Shown in pieces: positions 1-12,169 of a stretch of DNA of 64,000 bases. The notes beneath the pieces were generated by a model, which was given only the letters and a program-made list of their open reading frames with translations, searched no databases and was not told the DNA's origin. Origin of the DNA: Blasia pusilla (taxonomy: Eukaryota > Marchantiophyta > Marchantiopsida > Blasiales); the NCBI GenBank assembly GCA_050084515.1, contig CM114272.1, positions 55,118,001-55,182,000 on the forward strand, read 5' to 3'. Numbering within the stretch: position 1 is the first letter of the stretch; each line of letters opens with the position of its first letter. Position numbers and translations under genes: made by a program.

Positions 1-667
1 TCGTAGCCTCATCGGCTCAAGTGCCCCGAGCAATGCGGAACCAATTTCTACTCCAGCAGAGAGTGCCACTAACCGGAGCACGCCAGAAGGAGACGAATCA
101 ACATCCAAGAAAACTCCTCCAGCCGATGGTTTAAGATGGGATTATGGCATGCCCTTGCCCAATTGCTACTTGCTGCCTTTGCTAGCGTTTAGGATGTTAG
201 ACCATCTTTCCAGCTTGGTGTTTTTCTCTCACGAACTAGTACAAGGCTTCAAATTGAGAGAAATCACTTAGAAAGACAAGCGAAATTTCAGATGCCGGGA
301 AAGACTGTTGATAACCTTTTATGTCTCTCAACCTTTCATGCAAAGAATTCAAATGTTGTTTGCCTAATTTCAACTTTAGATGTCATCTCCGGATTACTCA
401 GGCCAACTTCTGCAAACTTGTTGTCTTGTCCTTAATTGTACCTGCGTGCCACTTCTGAAAGGAGAAACGACAGCCTTGTCAAGTTGTGTCTCAGCGCATC
501 AACTATCCTAGGGTCATAGTTTCCATCCAGAAGGTTGCAATAGTGGTGGATTGTTTGTCTCTTGAGGGCACGTGTCTTGCACTGACCATCATATTTGACC
601 TTTGGCAAAAGGCGAGCGATGCTTGTCCAACTACCAAGAATCGTGGAGACTCCCTTTGTGAAAAGCA
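1..667. other. unassigned sequence upstream of the permease fragment
   Basis: I see no convincing gene here. Short open frames exist on both strands (for example 432-668 minus and 486-707 plus), but neither translation resembles a family I recognise. The stretch could hold more introns or decayed exons of the permease fragment that starts near 668, or could be internal sequence of the CACTA element whose 5' end is not in the window. Confidence 0.4.
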
Positions 668-1015
668 TGGAAGGAGTCTAGTGAGGGCTTTATCTACACT
701 TGGCTGATAGTATATTCTGCTCTGTTGGGTCCTATCGAAGGCATTGTTATAAAGGATTATTTCTTAGTCAGGAACCAAAATCTGGGTATATCAGACCTGT
801 ACTCTTTGAATCCTAAAGGTCAATATTGGTACACTGGAGGCTTTAATTTGAAAGCTTTAGCAGCTCTTGTTCTTGGAGTGGTGCCAAACATTCCAGGCTT
901 CTTGTTCACAGCCAGACTACTTGACAATGTGCCCTCGTTTTCTACAACTCTTGTTTGTGTGTACTTGGAATTGTTTGAGAGGAGAGCATCGATAGAGAAA
1001 TCTGGAGTAAATTGA
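668..1015 (+). pseudogene. NCS1-family nucleobase/purine-cytosine permease, C-terminal fragment
   Basis: The frame that passes through WLIVYSALLGPIEGIV, DYFLVRNQNL, DLYSLNPKGQYWYTGGFN and VVPNIPGFL matches the late transmembrane region of plant NCS1 nucleobase-cation symporters (PLUTO type), membrane proteins that import uracil, adenine, guanine or related bases. In those proteins the same blocks occur in this order, with a WL.GYSALLGPI helix followed by a short loop ending in DYF/YLVR and the DLYSL..G.Y motif. An open frame starting at 725 covers most of it, and the homology extends in frame upstream to about 668. After VPSFSTTL the frame departs from the family, so a frameshift or exon end near 945 is likely. 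No other permease exons were found, so this is a partial gene. It sits just upstream of CACTA transposase, either as a captured gene fragment or as a host gene remnant. Confidence 0.7.
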
Positions 1016-1857
1016 TTTATATCATGTAATGAGCTTAATTCTCTGTTTTTACAGGCCCGTGGACAACATAGCCACTTGGGAAAGTGATCTAGGTAGACGT
1101 CAAGGTCTCTACTGTTGATCCCATACTGTTACTTATCCAATTGTAGAAGCACTTGTAGTAATCGAACTGTAGAAGCTATGCCTAAACTGAGAGAATTTTC
1201 AGACGTACATGAAGGTGGTGTTACACTTGGGGATCCGATCTGATAATAGGTAGGATGCACTATATTATGAATCAGTGAGTGTCTACATTGAAACCTGTAC
1301 ACGTATGGTAGTGAGAACATGAGATTTGTTAATGAGAAGTAATGACAAATACATCTTGAACCTGTTTAGTTGAAATCTGGGAAGCATTGGCTCCGAGTGG
1401 CATTCGACAACACGAGTCTCACTCTTTTCTCCATGGATCAATCCTCCTTTTCCTCTGTCTGATTCTTGTGATGAGTTTGACACATTACTTCAATGCTATG
1501 TCTCTGTTTGGAAAGTGGATCTTTCTTCATGATGAAGTGTACATTTCAGAGGATTGAGTGATTATCTAAAGTTTGGTGTGTTACATTTGTTATTCAGGAA
1601 TGTCATTGGAAGCGTTGGACCACATCCATGAGGATTGTTAGTGACGATTGAAATCCCCATCGAGATCAGTCCCAGGTTACGTATATGTGTGTTATCATAC
1701 TTCTCTTGATTACATGTGGGTATGCATTCATCTAAAATTCAAGCTTGTCGAGCCGTGGTTTATGGAATTCTTTATTGAGGCAAGATGTCATGGTTTTGGA
1801 TGTGTTTGGAATGTTTCGATTCACATTTTGCGGGAATTCACTTCCAAACCCCTTAGA
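1016..1857. other. spacer between permease fragment and transposase
   Basis: No gene is recognised. The stretch has a splice-acceptor-like tract before 1054 (a T-rich run ending in CAG) and an open frame from 1648 that leads into the transposase N-terminus. The CACTA at about 1259 does not continue like the element's 3' terminal repeat. Confidence 0.4.
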
Positions 1858-4800
1858 ATGGATTTGAACCACCCAGCTAGAGTAAAGGCACACGATTCCA
1901 AGTTGTGGCAGCGGGAAAGCATACGAGCTACTGTACTGGGCTGTAAGAGATTGCGGTGTCCGTGCAATGTTTGTAAGGGTGGGTCTACGTTGTCCATCGG
2001 CAAGGTAGAAGCACATTTGAGAAAAAATGGACGCTCGGCGCTTTGTCGAGTGCCGAATTCTAGGGATGGATGGGACTCTTCAGATGAGGAGTGGCTTATG
2101 CATGATCTTGCTGAAAAAAGAAGCCAAGAGGATAAGACAATGGAGTCAGCCCCCACCTTCCATGTGGATGGAAGGGATAGATCTTCCATGGCAGATATAG
2201 ACAAGCACATTGACGTTCATAAAATGCTCAATGATATTTTCCAGAAATACGACCTTCTACACGAGGATGAAGCTGAAGAGATGTCCCTTCCATCTGATGA
2301 ATTACCAGAACCGGGGAACGTCAAACGAAGAACCAATATTAGGAGCTTGCTGAAGCTTGCAAACCCTTGTTCCCTACAGCAAAAACATCTGTTTTGGCTT
2401 TTGTCATGTTACTATTCAACATTCAGACCACCCATGGCGTCCCAAATGTAGCTATTGACGAAATTTTGAAACTCCTTTGTAAGTTGGTCCTACCAACAGG
2501 TAACTTGACGCCATTGAGTTATTATGTAGCAAAAAAGCTCATTGGTAAACTAGGCTTGAGTTACAACAGTATCCATGCCTGTCGGCTGGATGTGTTTTAT
2601 TCCGGGGTGATTTGGCTGAAGCTGAGATCTGTCCATTATGTGGGAAACCAAGGTTCTGGAAAGTGGGCAGAACGTTGGTACCATGTAAGGTACTAAGGCA
2701 TTTTCCTGTTATACCTCGGATGAGGCGTATGTTTAGATGCAGGACGTTGTCTGAATTGTTGACTTGGTCCCCCTTGAACCAGAGCAAGGACGGCTTAGTA
2801 AGGCATACAGCTGATTGCAAGGCATGGCGCCACATGGACAACTTATATCCAGACTTTGCCGAGGAGAAGAGGAATTGCAGGTTTGGGCTAGCTTTGGACG
2901 GAGTGAATCCATTTTCAGACAAGTCAAGTTCGTGGTCAACATGGCCCGTGCTCCTTGTTAATTATAACTTCCCTCCCTGGCTCCAAACAAAAAAATTCTT
3001 TGTGATGCTCTCTTTGATCATACCAGGAAAGGAGAGTGTAAATGGGAAAAACATAGACACATACTTGCTTCCTCTAGTAGGAGAGTTCCAGGAAATGTGG
3101 AAAGGGGTTCAATTTCATGACGTTCGGAAGGTAGGCGGAAGTTGGAACTTCATGTTTAGGGCTACCTTACTATGGACCATAAATGATTACCCGGCATACG
3201 GAACTGTCGCAGGGCAGAGCCATGGTGGAAAACTAGGATGTACTATATGCGGGCCTCAAGTGGGTTCTGATTTTTCAAAGTCTTGTGGCAAACCCATATA
3301 TGGTTGTCATCGTCGATATCTCCCATTGAGCCATCCATGGAGGACCCGTAGGTATGGATCTCATTTCAACGGGAGTGCTGAACTTAGACCACGCGTGCCT
3401 AGACTACTTTCTGGAGAGATTATTGGATGGGCAAATGAAAAACATGCATATGATCAGAGTGGGGGTCGAGAAGATGGCCTCACTGATCCCTACAAGAGAA
3501 CAGGGGTGAAAAGGTTGAGTATACTATATTCTTTGCCTTACTGGGCAGGAACATGCTTCCTCTCTACATTATCTATTTTATGTGTTATGAAATAGTGGTT
3601 ATAGAGGATGATAGCTTTTGTTTGATTTTATTGTGGATATAAGCTATTATGTTCAAGTCGTGAGATGTCCATGCTTCCTTGACGATACAATCAGAATTTG
3701 CTTATACGTCATACGTTAGATGTAATGCACGTTGAGAAGAATATCGTTGAGAATCTAGTGAAGACCTTACTTGGAGTGAAAGATACTGTGAAAGTAAGGA
3801 GAGATTTGGAGGCCCGTGGGATTCGATCCCATTTGTGGTTGCAACCCCATCCTAGTAGACCCCAAGTTTTGCTTAAACCAGTTTTCGATTATTGTCTTTC
3901 TCCCCAAGACTTGAATACTTTCCTTTCAAGGATTCAGAACTTGAAGGTGCCATCTGGATATTGTGGAGAACTCTCCAAGCATGTGGTTAATCGAAAATTG
4001 GGCAATATGAAATCACATGATTACCATGTCTTCATTCAACAAGTCCTTCCTTATTGAATCCGTGGTCTTCTGAAGGACCATGTGAGAATGGTGGTTATTA
4101 GATTATACGGCATTTTTAGAATGGTGTGTACAAAGGTATATGATCCAGATTTATTCGACAAACTCCTTGAAGAGACTGCCATAACCCTTTGTCTCTTTGA
4201 AATGCATTTCCCTCCATCTTTCTTCGACGTGATGACACATTTTTTTATTCATGTCGTAGAAGAATTGGACATGTGTGGGCCAGTAGCATGTCGGTGGATG
4301 TATCCAATGGAGCGGTATATGGGGTACATGAAGAAATATGTACGGTCTAAAGCTAGGCCAGAGGGGTGTATGGCAGAAGGGTATGTGAAGGGAGGCATTA
4401 GGGTTTGTGATAGAGTATATGAAAAGGTTTGAAGACGTGCGGACGCGAGTGTGGGATGATGGGGAGGAAGAGGGAGTTGTTGGTGAGGAGCTAGAAGGTG
4501 CGGGCACTCCTGTTTGACTTTCGCGAGAAATGATCAACTTAGCACATCATTATGTGTTGCATAATATAGAGGTCATGGTTGATTGGCAAAGGTAAAACTC
4601 TTCAATATATGCTTTTCAAGGTTATAGTTATGTTAATTATGATTCATACTCTCAAATTGTGTAGATTATTTTGGTATTAACACATTAAATTCAAAAGAAT
4701 GTACTAATCCCATTAACGTTATTATTGAACAAGAAATATCAATCATGTTCGAGAGACATTCCTTTTGAAAAGTGGATCCGCTCTGCCATCACACAGGATG

Positions 4801-5517
4801 CAATTGACAACTCAAAAGATCCTGATGCTCACCTACTATCATTAGCTATACCTCCTAATAGTAGGGCATTGTCATTCAAGAGTATGAAAGCCTACGGAAA
4901 CCACTACAGGGTAGAAGGGCCAAGTGGTGCAACACCCTTCTCCACTTATAGGTGCAGTATTTGTTGATGAAAAAATTTCCAACCAGAATTGTTGATATTC
5001 GTATGTTGGGGTGTTGGTTGATATTCTCTTACTTGATTATGGGATTGTAGAACAACCCATAATACTAATGCGAGGGCGGTGGGTTAGAGCAGATTGGGAT
5101 CCAAGAGTAGGATCCATGAAATTGGATAAGGAGGGTTTTATGTTGGCAAACTTAAGGTCATGCGAGCCATTAGATCACCATCCACTTGTTTTCCCATCAC
5201 AAGTGCAACAAGTGTTTTATGGAGATGCCGATGAGGGTGGAGGATGGAAAGTGGTTATGAGGAAGGAAGCTAGAGCTCGGAGAGTTTATTTTGATGAGTT
5301 AGAGTTACTAGATGGAGCTTGTAATGCTTTGCCCGCATTCCATACCACATGCATGGAACCAAGAAATCTACCAGAAGCAAGTACCGTAGGAGCTATAGTG
5401 CTAAGTGATGCAGAAATGGAAGCTGCTAGGGTGGATGTGCAGCATGTGCCAATAATCCATGTATGTGATATGATAGAAGACGTGGATTCAGACTCTAATA
5501 ACTCAGAATCAGATTAG
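1858..5517 (+). pseudogene. TNP2-like CACTA transposase, broken
   Basis: TNP2 proteins cut and join CACTA elements in the nucleus. Visible in order: a transposase-associated domain (CKRLRCPCNVCKGG … HLRKNGR, 1942-2040); a helical stretch in another frame (2380-2590, AKKLIGKLGLSYNSIHAC); the Transposase_21 core in a third frame (2600-3544, CPLCGKPRFW, RHFPVIPRMRRMF, DGVNPFSDKSS, LLVNYNFPPWL, LLWTINDYPAYG, LGCTIC, LPYW); the RHTLDVMHVEKN block (3707-3745); a DUF4218-like part (to about 4430); and DUF4216 (5011-5517, QVQQVFYGDADEGGGWKVV). Frames shift near 2380, 2598 and 4393, and a TGA lies at 4055-4057. Splicing could explain some breaks: removing 3545-3694 as a GC-AG intron joins LPYW to NLLIRH cleanly, and a donor sits at about 4592. 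The other breaks look like real lesions, so I call it non-functional. Confidence 0.8.
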
Positions 5518-5744
5518 ATAAATTCATAGTTGTATCTTTGGTACTCACCATTATGTTTTTTTTGGTATGATTCAAATAATTGACTTCTGTTACGAGGATG
5601 TAAGTGAATTCTGGTGTTGTTGGGCATAATGGGTGAAATTTTGTGGCAACAAGTAGAACTCTCAAATTGTCGTCAAGTTAGGTGTTATTCTTGCTAACTT
5701 GTTGTCTACAGAGGGAGGCATGTGCTTGGAACGGTATACCTGAT

Positions 5745-8700
5745 ATGACTGATGAGAACGTGAAATCCAATCAGAGTTCATCTTGGGATGGCATAGATAA
5801 TGCTCAACAAAGTCCTAATCCATACGAAGAAGAAAGGAATCGCAGAGTGAGAGAGAGAAAGGCCAAAGAGGCACAGTTGATTGGTGGGTTGAAGGATTGG
5901 TAAGTATGATCTTGGATAACATTTATCTTTTGCTTTATTTGGTCAAGTGTATCATGTTCATATAGTGGTTGTATATTAGGATATATGACAAAATTTGTGT
6001 GATGATATTTTGAAGGTTTGTTGCTCCAAGGCTTGTGAAGGAGCGCAAGCCATTGCCATTTTGGAATCCTTCTCTTCCACAAAGACGCAGCTTACGGTTG
6101 GAGGAGAAGGCCACTAACCAAAGTGTAACCCTTGAGGAGACTCAAAAAGATTGTTCAGATAGTGATTCCAAAGACCCCTATTATAATCCACTCCTTGAGA
6201 TGGACTTCTTGGGGGCTGAAGAGGATGACGACTTGTGGCTGGAGGATGGGAGGGTACTTTCTCTTCACATCTTGTTGTTTTGTTACTCTCTTCACATTTC
6301 AGAATTATGAATATTGTGTTAACTTACGATGAGATGTTTGTTTTGAATAGTCTCAAGCAAAGGAGCGTCCAGTGAAACCACCCAAACAGGGAAGTGTGCG
6401 AAATTCCATCAATACAAACGATGCGGAAATGTAATTGTAGTCATGGAGTAATATTCAACTATCTCTATATGTATGATTGATATGTAGTATACTGAGGGGT
6501 AGAAATATGTCATTATGTCTTCACTAATCTTTATTCATCAAATGCTCTCTATTTTAGTTTACTAACAAATTTACTTACATGTGTAGCCCATGGACGAAAC
6601 TCCATCACAACCCATAATGCCTTCGCAAGCATATTCCTCTCCTCCATCCCCATGGGCACAAAGCCAGATGCCGTGGTGGGTATCTATGATGATGCAATCA
6701 TCGATGGGTTATGGAAGTCAATTTCAACCACCATGGACCAATGGAGCTCAATCATCCATGACCATCCCATCCCCGTGGGTAAGTAGGCTTACTATTCTGC
6801 CAATTCTTCGTTTTGCACAAGGGAATTCAATTACTTGGAAGTCTAACTAGCTAATTGTATTTCTTTTGTGGACACAAGGCACATGGGCCATCCCAACCGC
6901 CGCCCCCAACACCGTTGGCACTTCCATTGGCCAGCGGGAATACGGACGACCAATTATACCGTAGTGATCTCAATCTTGCGCAACACCAAGTCCATCAGAA
7001 AATTTGACCCCGCAAGCAGGTGCATCTACAGGTAACTTCTCACTTGGTTCTGAGTTTGCAAATTTATATTGAATAGGTTGTTGTATTCTTGCACGCGATG
7101 ACCTCAATTATAGTGTGATGAAAATACGGTATTTTCCAGACCTATGTTCATGTGGCTACTCAATTCTTGAGTCTCTATTTTGGAAGTTATTAAAAATAAT
7201 ATGATATGATACTAAATTTATGCCTAGAGAAATTGATTTTATAGTTTACATATTTTTAGGTCATTTGATTTTTTTATAGATGATATGATTTGCTCTCTTT
7301 TATAATCGTTGGCCCTACCTTTTCGACATCTGAGAATTGGGATGGTGGTATATTTGTAGGAGAACGGGAGAGTCGCGCAAAGCGTGATTTGTGGACTCGT
7401 GATGTGCCCATTAGGAAGGATCAGAACTTAAAACCTAGATGTGAGCTCATGCCAAATGGTATTCGGTCACCTAGAGTTCCAGGTTATGAGCCTTGGCTAA
7501 ATGAATTGAAGGTATGGGTGATGAGGTACTTGGACTTATCATGCATTGAGATCAGTAAACAGAATTCTATCAGCATGGCTGCTGTTCAGAATCACATCCT
7601 TGAGGCATACACATATGTGGGTGCATCATCTCTTTCGCTTGATTTCATGAAGAAAAAAATAGCACAACTATTGAAAACTGAGCGATCCAATATCAAGAAC
7701 TATTGGACATTACATGGGGCTCATCGCTTAGTCCCGTGTCATCCTGATATCGAAGAGGAGTCATGGAATCGATTAGTAGATTATTGGCTCCCCGAGGAAG
7801 GAAAAATGAAGGCAGAAAAGATGGCTCGAGCAAGGGCCAAGGTACAAACTTTAAATTTTTCCGGCCGTGCAGGTTTAGATGGACTTGATGTAAGTCATCT
7901 TGGCATTCCCTAGTTTTCTTGCTAAAGTTACATAATGGTAGAAAACCCCCATTATTATTTCATTTCCATATTTTCATTAAACCCTTTCACATGCATGAAA
8001 TTAATAATCTATGTATTTAAGGAGCATGTGCAGGTGCAACAACGTACCTCAAAGGAGTCCTTGGGCACGGGGCTAGAATCTATGGAGAGAGTCGCGTTGC
8101 CTAAACAACCAGGTTTCACACAATTGAGTTCATCGGTAAATGTAAATGCATAACTCTTGTCTTATCTGTTGGCTTGACATGACTAGTATCATGACCTTCA
8201 TCTGATTGGGTCATGGAGTTAGTATCATATCCTTAATCAAGTTGGATTATTGAGTTAGTATCATGGTTGTATCTCGTTGTATAATTGCAAAACCATTTTT
8301 TTTTTTACCATATTGATCGTTGGATTATATATGCAGAGTGTGGAATCTAGAGTCACTATTCAATTGGAAGAAGTGGAAAAGAAGTGGAGCGCAGATTTGG
8401 ATGATGTGAAGTTGCAGATGGAACGGCAAAACAAAGCATTAAGTGTACTCATGGAAATGGTGTCCAACTTACTTCAAAGGATGTGTCTTCAACACCACAC
8501 CAAATTTCTAGTTCCCCGCCGTCCAATTCTCAACCATATGCAACAAGGGATGAGAAGCTCACATCAGGTAGCCCATTCTCATTCATCTGCCCTCGATTTT
8601 CAATGGTTATAACTACTTGTCCTTTCCAGCATGAGTATTTCAGAACTGACTATTGGCCTATAGTCTCTGAGAATCCTACTCCCCATAAAGCGCAAAGGCC

Positions 8701-9788
8701 GTAGGTCCCGAAGGGTCCGAAGGAGGTCTTTGTTTTGAGTAACTTACAATCATTGTTGAACCTATACCAATGTCTAAAGCCGGACAATTAGGGAAGAGGA
8801 AGATCTCCACATGAAAAGAGGCAACGGCAACTACACAATCTGGTGGTAAGGAGTGAGATTAGCTTCACTAGATGTAGGGTCTTCTAATAGAATTACTTGT
8901 TGAAGTGAAAAATCTGGTTTTACAATTCATTTCTCAATACTTGGGTTGTTTGTAGAAGTGCCAGAATGGAGCAACAAAAGGAGAAGTTCCACTGAAAGTG
9001 CAGATGGTGATACTCGATTCAATCGTAAGTATGTCATCCTTGGCATAATGAATTTGTCTTTGGTGTAGTTTTCAACTTATCCACAAAACAATAGTTATTT
9101 CTTCCTACAACGTTCAATGAACTTTGGCGTGCATAATGTGCAGAAAACCTGAGTATGGACAGCCAAGCCAAATCATCACCAGCCAAAAGACAGAAGTCTA
9201 AGCTACAATCTGATGGTTTGAATGAGCAGGAAAGTGAAATCAGATCAGGCTCGTCTAAGAAAAGAACTAAGGTAATTTCTCTCATCTATAATGGCCTCTT
9301 CTATTGAAGGTTTATATGACGACATTAATACTTCTTGTTGTGGACAGTCAAATGGTCGTCTAGGACTTGTGAACTTTTCGCATCATCTTCCAAAATGGGG
9401 ATGGTCTTTCAAACAGGTATATCATAGCAGTTTTTTACTTTCAGGTTAATGGTGCAAATGCATGTGGGAAGAATTTAAATTGATACTAACTAAATGTTGT
9501 GTATTTTTTTAGCTACGAATTGGTGATCATGTATTACTCACCAAGCCAAAGTTGAGTAGGATGGTGCTTGGGTCAGGAGTTATGTCAAGTTTTAATGGAA
9601 GAGACAAGTTCCATGCCACAGATATCCCCTTAGGCATGGTGAGGGTTGATCTAAACGAGGTGTTCGAGCCAGAACATGCTTTGTGGATGCCGAATTTGAT
9701 CGACGAACCTGCACAAGAAACATTTGGTGATGCTCTTGGCTCAAGCATGCTCTGGCCAGAGATGCATATGAGAAAGGTGATTCAATAG
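5745..9788 (+). CDS. second CACTA protein (Ptta/En/Spm plant transposase family), multi-exon
   Basis: A spliced gene downstream of TNP2 on the same strand. Exons inferred from AG/GT borders and coding look: 5745-5899 (basic, ERNRRVRERKAKEAQ), about 6016-6250 (PFWNPSLPQRRSLRLEEKA then an acidic tail), 6587-6778 (Pro/Gln/Met-rich), 6879-7031, 7359-7889, 8034-8135, 8337-8567 (coiled-coil-like, VEKKWSADLDDVKLQMERQ), 8957-9029, 9144-9270, 9349-9417 and 9513-9788. Exon 7359-7889 holds the plant transposase region (SSLSLDFMKKKIAQLL, HRLVPCHPDIEEESWNRLVDYW). The last exon resembles the conserved C-terminus of CACTA-encoded proteins (VLGSGVMSS, GDALGSSMLWPEMHM, stop 9786-9788). Such proteins bind subterminal repeats and assist TNP2. 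I predicted the exons by eye and have not checked that phases agree throughout; the start ATG at 5745 is the first plausible one. Confidence 0.6.
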
Positions 9789-10429
9789 AGTAGTCTTTTC
9801 TTTTGGCACAACTATCTAAGATGCACTAACTTTATTTCATGGATGACATGATCTCTCTTGCTCTTTCAAGATTAGATCATAAACCCTATTATATTTGATC
9901 TTCGCTTGCCATCTATTTGGATTATAACCCCATATAATAGTGATTCATTTTGTAATTTGGTGTATGGAAGCTACTATGTAGTGACATTCCATCCCTCAAA
10001 ATCTGTTTTCAAGAATATGTTTTCATTATGTGCTTGGTTAATTGCTTGTGTATGTTTCGCTTGTAGCAAGACATTCTTATTACATCTCTTTCTAAACTCA
10101 GAGAAAATTCATGTAGTTTCTTGATTAAATCAAGATGACACTATTCAATGTAACAACATAGTGCTCATGTGCTACTTTCATATAGTTGAGTTGACATGTC
10201 TCTGGATATATGATGTTGTTTTAATTATGTGCGCTTTTGTCAAAATTCTACTATGTGCTAAGGTGAACGCTTAAGTGTTCACCATATAAATGGAAAAGAG
10301 GATTTCAATAATTCAGATCCATTAATTCTTTCACCATTCAAAAGGCATAATAAACATTCCAAAATATCCAAAAATTATATTCCCACTAGTCATATCAATA
10401 TAACTAGCACAATACGGTTCAAAAACTAA
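9789..10429. other. CACTA 3' untranslated region
   Basis: AT-rich sequence between the stop codon of the second CACTA gene and the subterminal repeats. A short open frame at 9906-10124 shows no family resemblance. Nothing else is recognised. Confidence 0.4.
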
Positions 10430-11059
10430 AGTAGTAAGCTTCAAGTTCTCTCTAGTCAAAATTGTATGACTCATGCAGTTCTGTTGCAATGACTACATAA
10501 TTTCCGCTACTCACATAGTCATATCTTTGTGACTAAACCAGTTGTGTCACGTAACTCTACTCGTCTAGTCATAGTACATGACTACATGAGTCCATACCAA
10601 CATTTCAATAAAATAAATGACTACATGAGTTGCCAACTATAACTGAATGGAGTACACTTGGTGCATTTTGATAGGATATTTTGAACTTTTGCACACCAAC
10701 CATGACTAAAGGAGTCGTTGGTGGTAACTAGAACAATACACATATGACTAGATGAGTCGTACTCAAGTCCACATCATCAGTGACATCTCACAGCAATAGT
10801 CCATGTCATCAGTGACACATCATACTAAATAGTCCATGTCACTGATGATGTGTCATTATTCCACATCATCTGAGTGATGTGTCAGTCATGGCCTCATGAC
10901 TACACCTAAGCTGACCATCCTAGTTAGCCTAGTCGCCAAACAAATATGACTTGGCTTTTGTGTCTAAAGTAGTCGTCAGTCATTGTTAGTCGTGGTATGT
11001 CTTATATGACTCATATGAGTCATATAACCTAGTCATAAAACCAGGGATTTCTTCTAGTG
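10430..11059 (+). repeat. CACTA subterminal repeats and 3' terminal inverted repeat
   Basis: Variants of TGACTA and TAGTCAT recur on both strands about every 20-40 bases, often as pairs around ATGAG (for example near 10505, 10560, 10620, 10745 and 11010-11035). A longer inverted pair built on CATCATCAGTGAC and GTCACTGATGATG lies at 10766-10855. The element ends with CTTCTAGTG at 11051-11059. In CACTA elements subterminal motifs of this kind are the binding sites of the element's own DNA-binding protein. Confidence 0.65.
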
Positions 11060-12169
11060 GAAGTCTCAAGACCCAGCAAGAAGCTTTGGAACGATAACAA
11101 AGCTCAACGAAGCTCTGTCTACGAAGTGCTTCGTTCTATAACGAAGCATAAGCAAGAAGAAGAAGAGAAAGAAGTACTTCGATCTTGTACAAAGCACAAA
11201 GAACAAAGCACCTAGAACAAGAACAAAGAATGAAGGGCTTCGTCTTCAGATCATGAGAAAGAGCTTTGTCCTCAAGCGAAGCAAAAGAGGTCCAGACTTA
11301 GCAGCGAAGCGAAGCTAAGATTGAAAGTGATTTCAAGCGACACATAGTTAGAACAGTTAGAATAGGAAGAGATGCAACCCTTTGTATCAAATTAGTAGTT
11401 ATGACAGTTTTGTTCTGCGGATTCATAGGGATCATAGGAAAAGCAAAGAGCACCATAGATCTAGGTAGTTACAAAAGTTGAAGAGCCACCAACTTCATCA
11501 AAATCGCTTCGAATCTTTGGATCACTCCTCCTTTAGAGAGTATTTAAGAAACATAGAAGTAGCTATCATTATCATTCTCTTACGAAGTCCTCATGCTGTA
11601 GGAATGGTCTGAGCAAGGGAATAGTACCCTCTTGAGCTTGTATTCACTTTTGAAGCTTTCTCATTCTTGATGGAGTAGTAAAGCAATCATTCATTCATTC
11701 TGATGTGCGATGCTTATGTCTGAGTTGTCTTTTTGGGTCTATAGAGTGACGAGTGAATCGGGCGAACCTTTCTCATCAATGAAATAATCAACATAAAGAT
11801 TGTAGGAAATTTATTTGACTGAGAGTAGCTTGCCGAGACGGATTGAGTTCCGAAAGTAAGAGAAGCCAGCTTTCATGTTGAGGTCTCTGTGAGGTTTCTT
11901 GATATCGAGAGGAAATCTACCGGAGCATGTTGCCAATTCCACTAGAGAGAATTGAGAAAATAAACTTTGGTACTAAGAAAGATCCTAAGATATTGATAAG
12001 ACATTGAATATAAATCATACACATTTAAATACAACTATTACAACAGAATTTCGAACTCTCTTTTCATCAAACAATGATCCTCTTGGGGATCGAACTTATT
12101 AAACGACTGTAAAATAGAAACTCTTATACATTACACTTGTCTTATAGACTTTATTCCTACCATTTCTTT
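11060..12169. other. unassigned region with LTR-like look
   Basis: No coding potential is recognised. 11080-11340 is rich in GAAGC and its complement GCTTC. A TATTTAAG box lies near 11541, followed by a CT-rich stretch, which would fit the promoter part of a solo or truncated LTR. I found no second copy or clear ends inside the window, so this stays a guess. Confidence 0.3.

Larger units (their letters stand above)
1..11059 (+). mobile_element. CACTA (En/Spm) DNA transposon, 3' end present, 5' end not found
   Basis: The element is recognised from a TNP2-type transposase (1858-5517), a second plant En/Spm-type protein gene (5745-9788), and a 3' terminus at 11059 that reads, on the minus strand, CACTAGAAGAAATCCCTGG, the expected start of a CACTA terminal inverted repeat. 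The last 600 bases before it are packed with short direct and inverted motifs as in CACTA subterminal regions. I found no matching 5' terminus, so the element either begins before position 1 or has lost its end. The transposase gene is broken while the second gene looks better preserved. Confidence 0.75.

Noticed and set aside
432-668. Minus-strand 78-codon frame as a gene
   Set aside because: It overlaps the permease side on the other strand and resembles no family I know.
1255-1275. CACTA at about 1259 as a possible 5' end of the CACTA element
   Set aside because: It continues TATTATGAATC, not GAAGAAATCCCTGG as required by the 3' terminus.
11060-12169. Solo LTR
   Set aside because: TATA-like and CT-rich pieces are suggestive, but no TG…CA ends, target duplication or second copy could be found.
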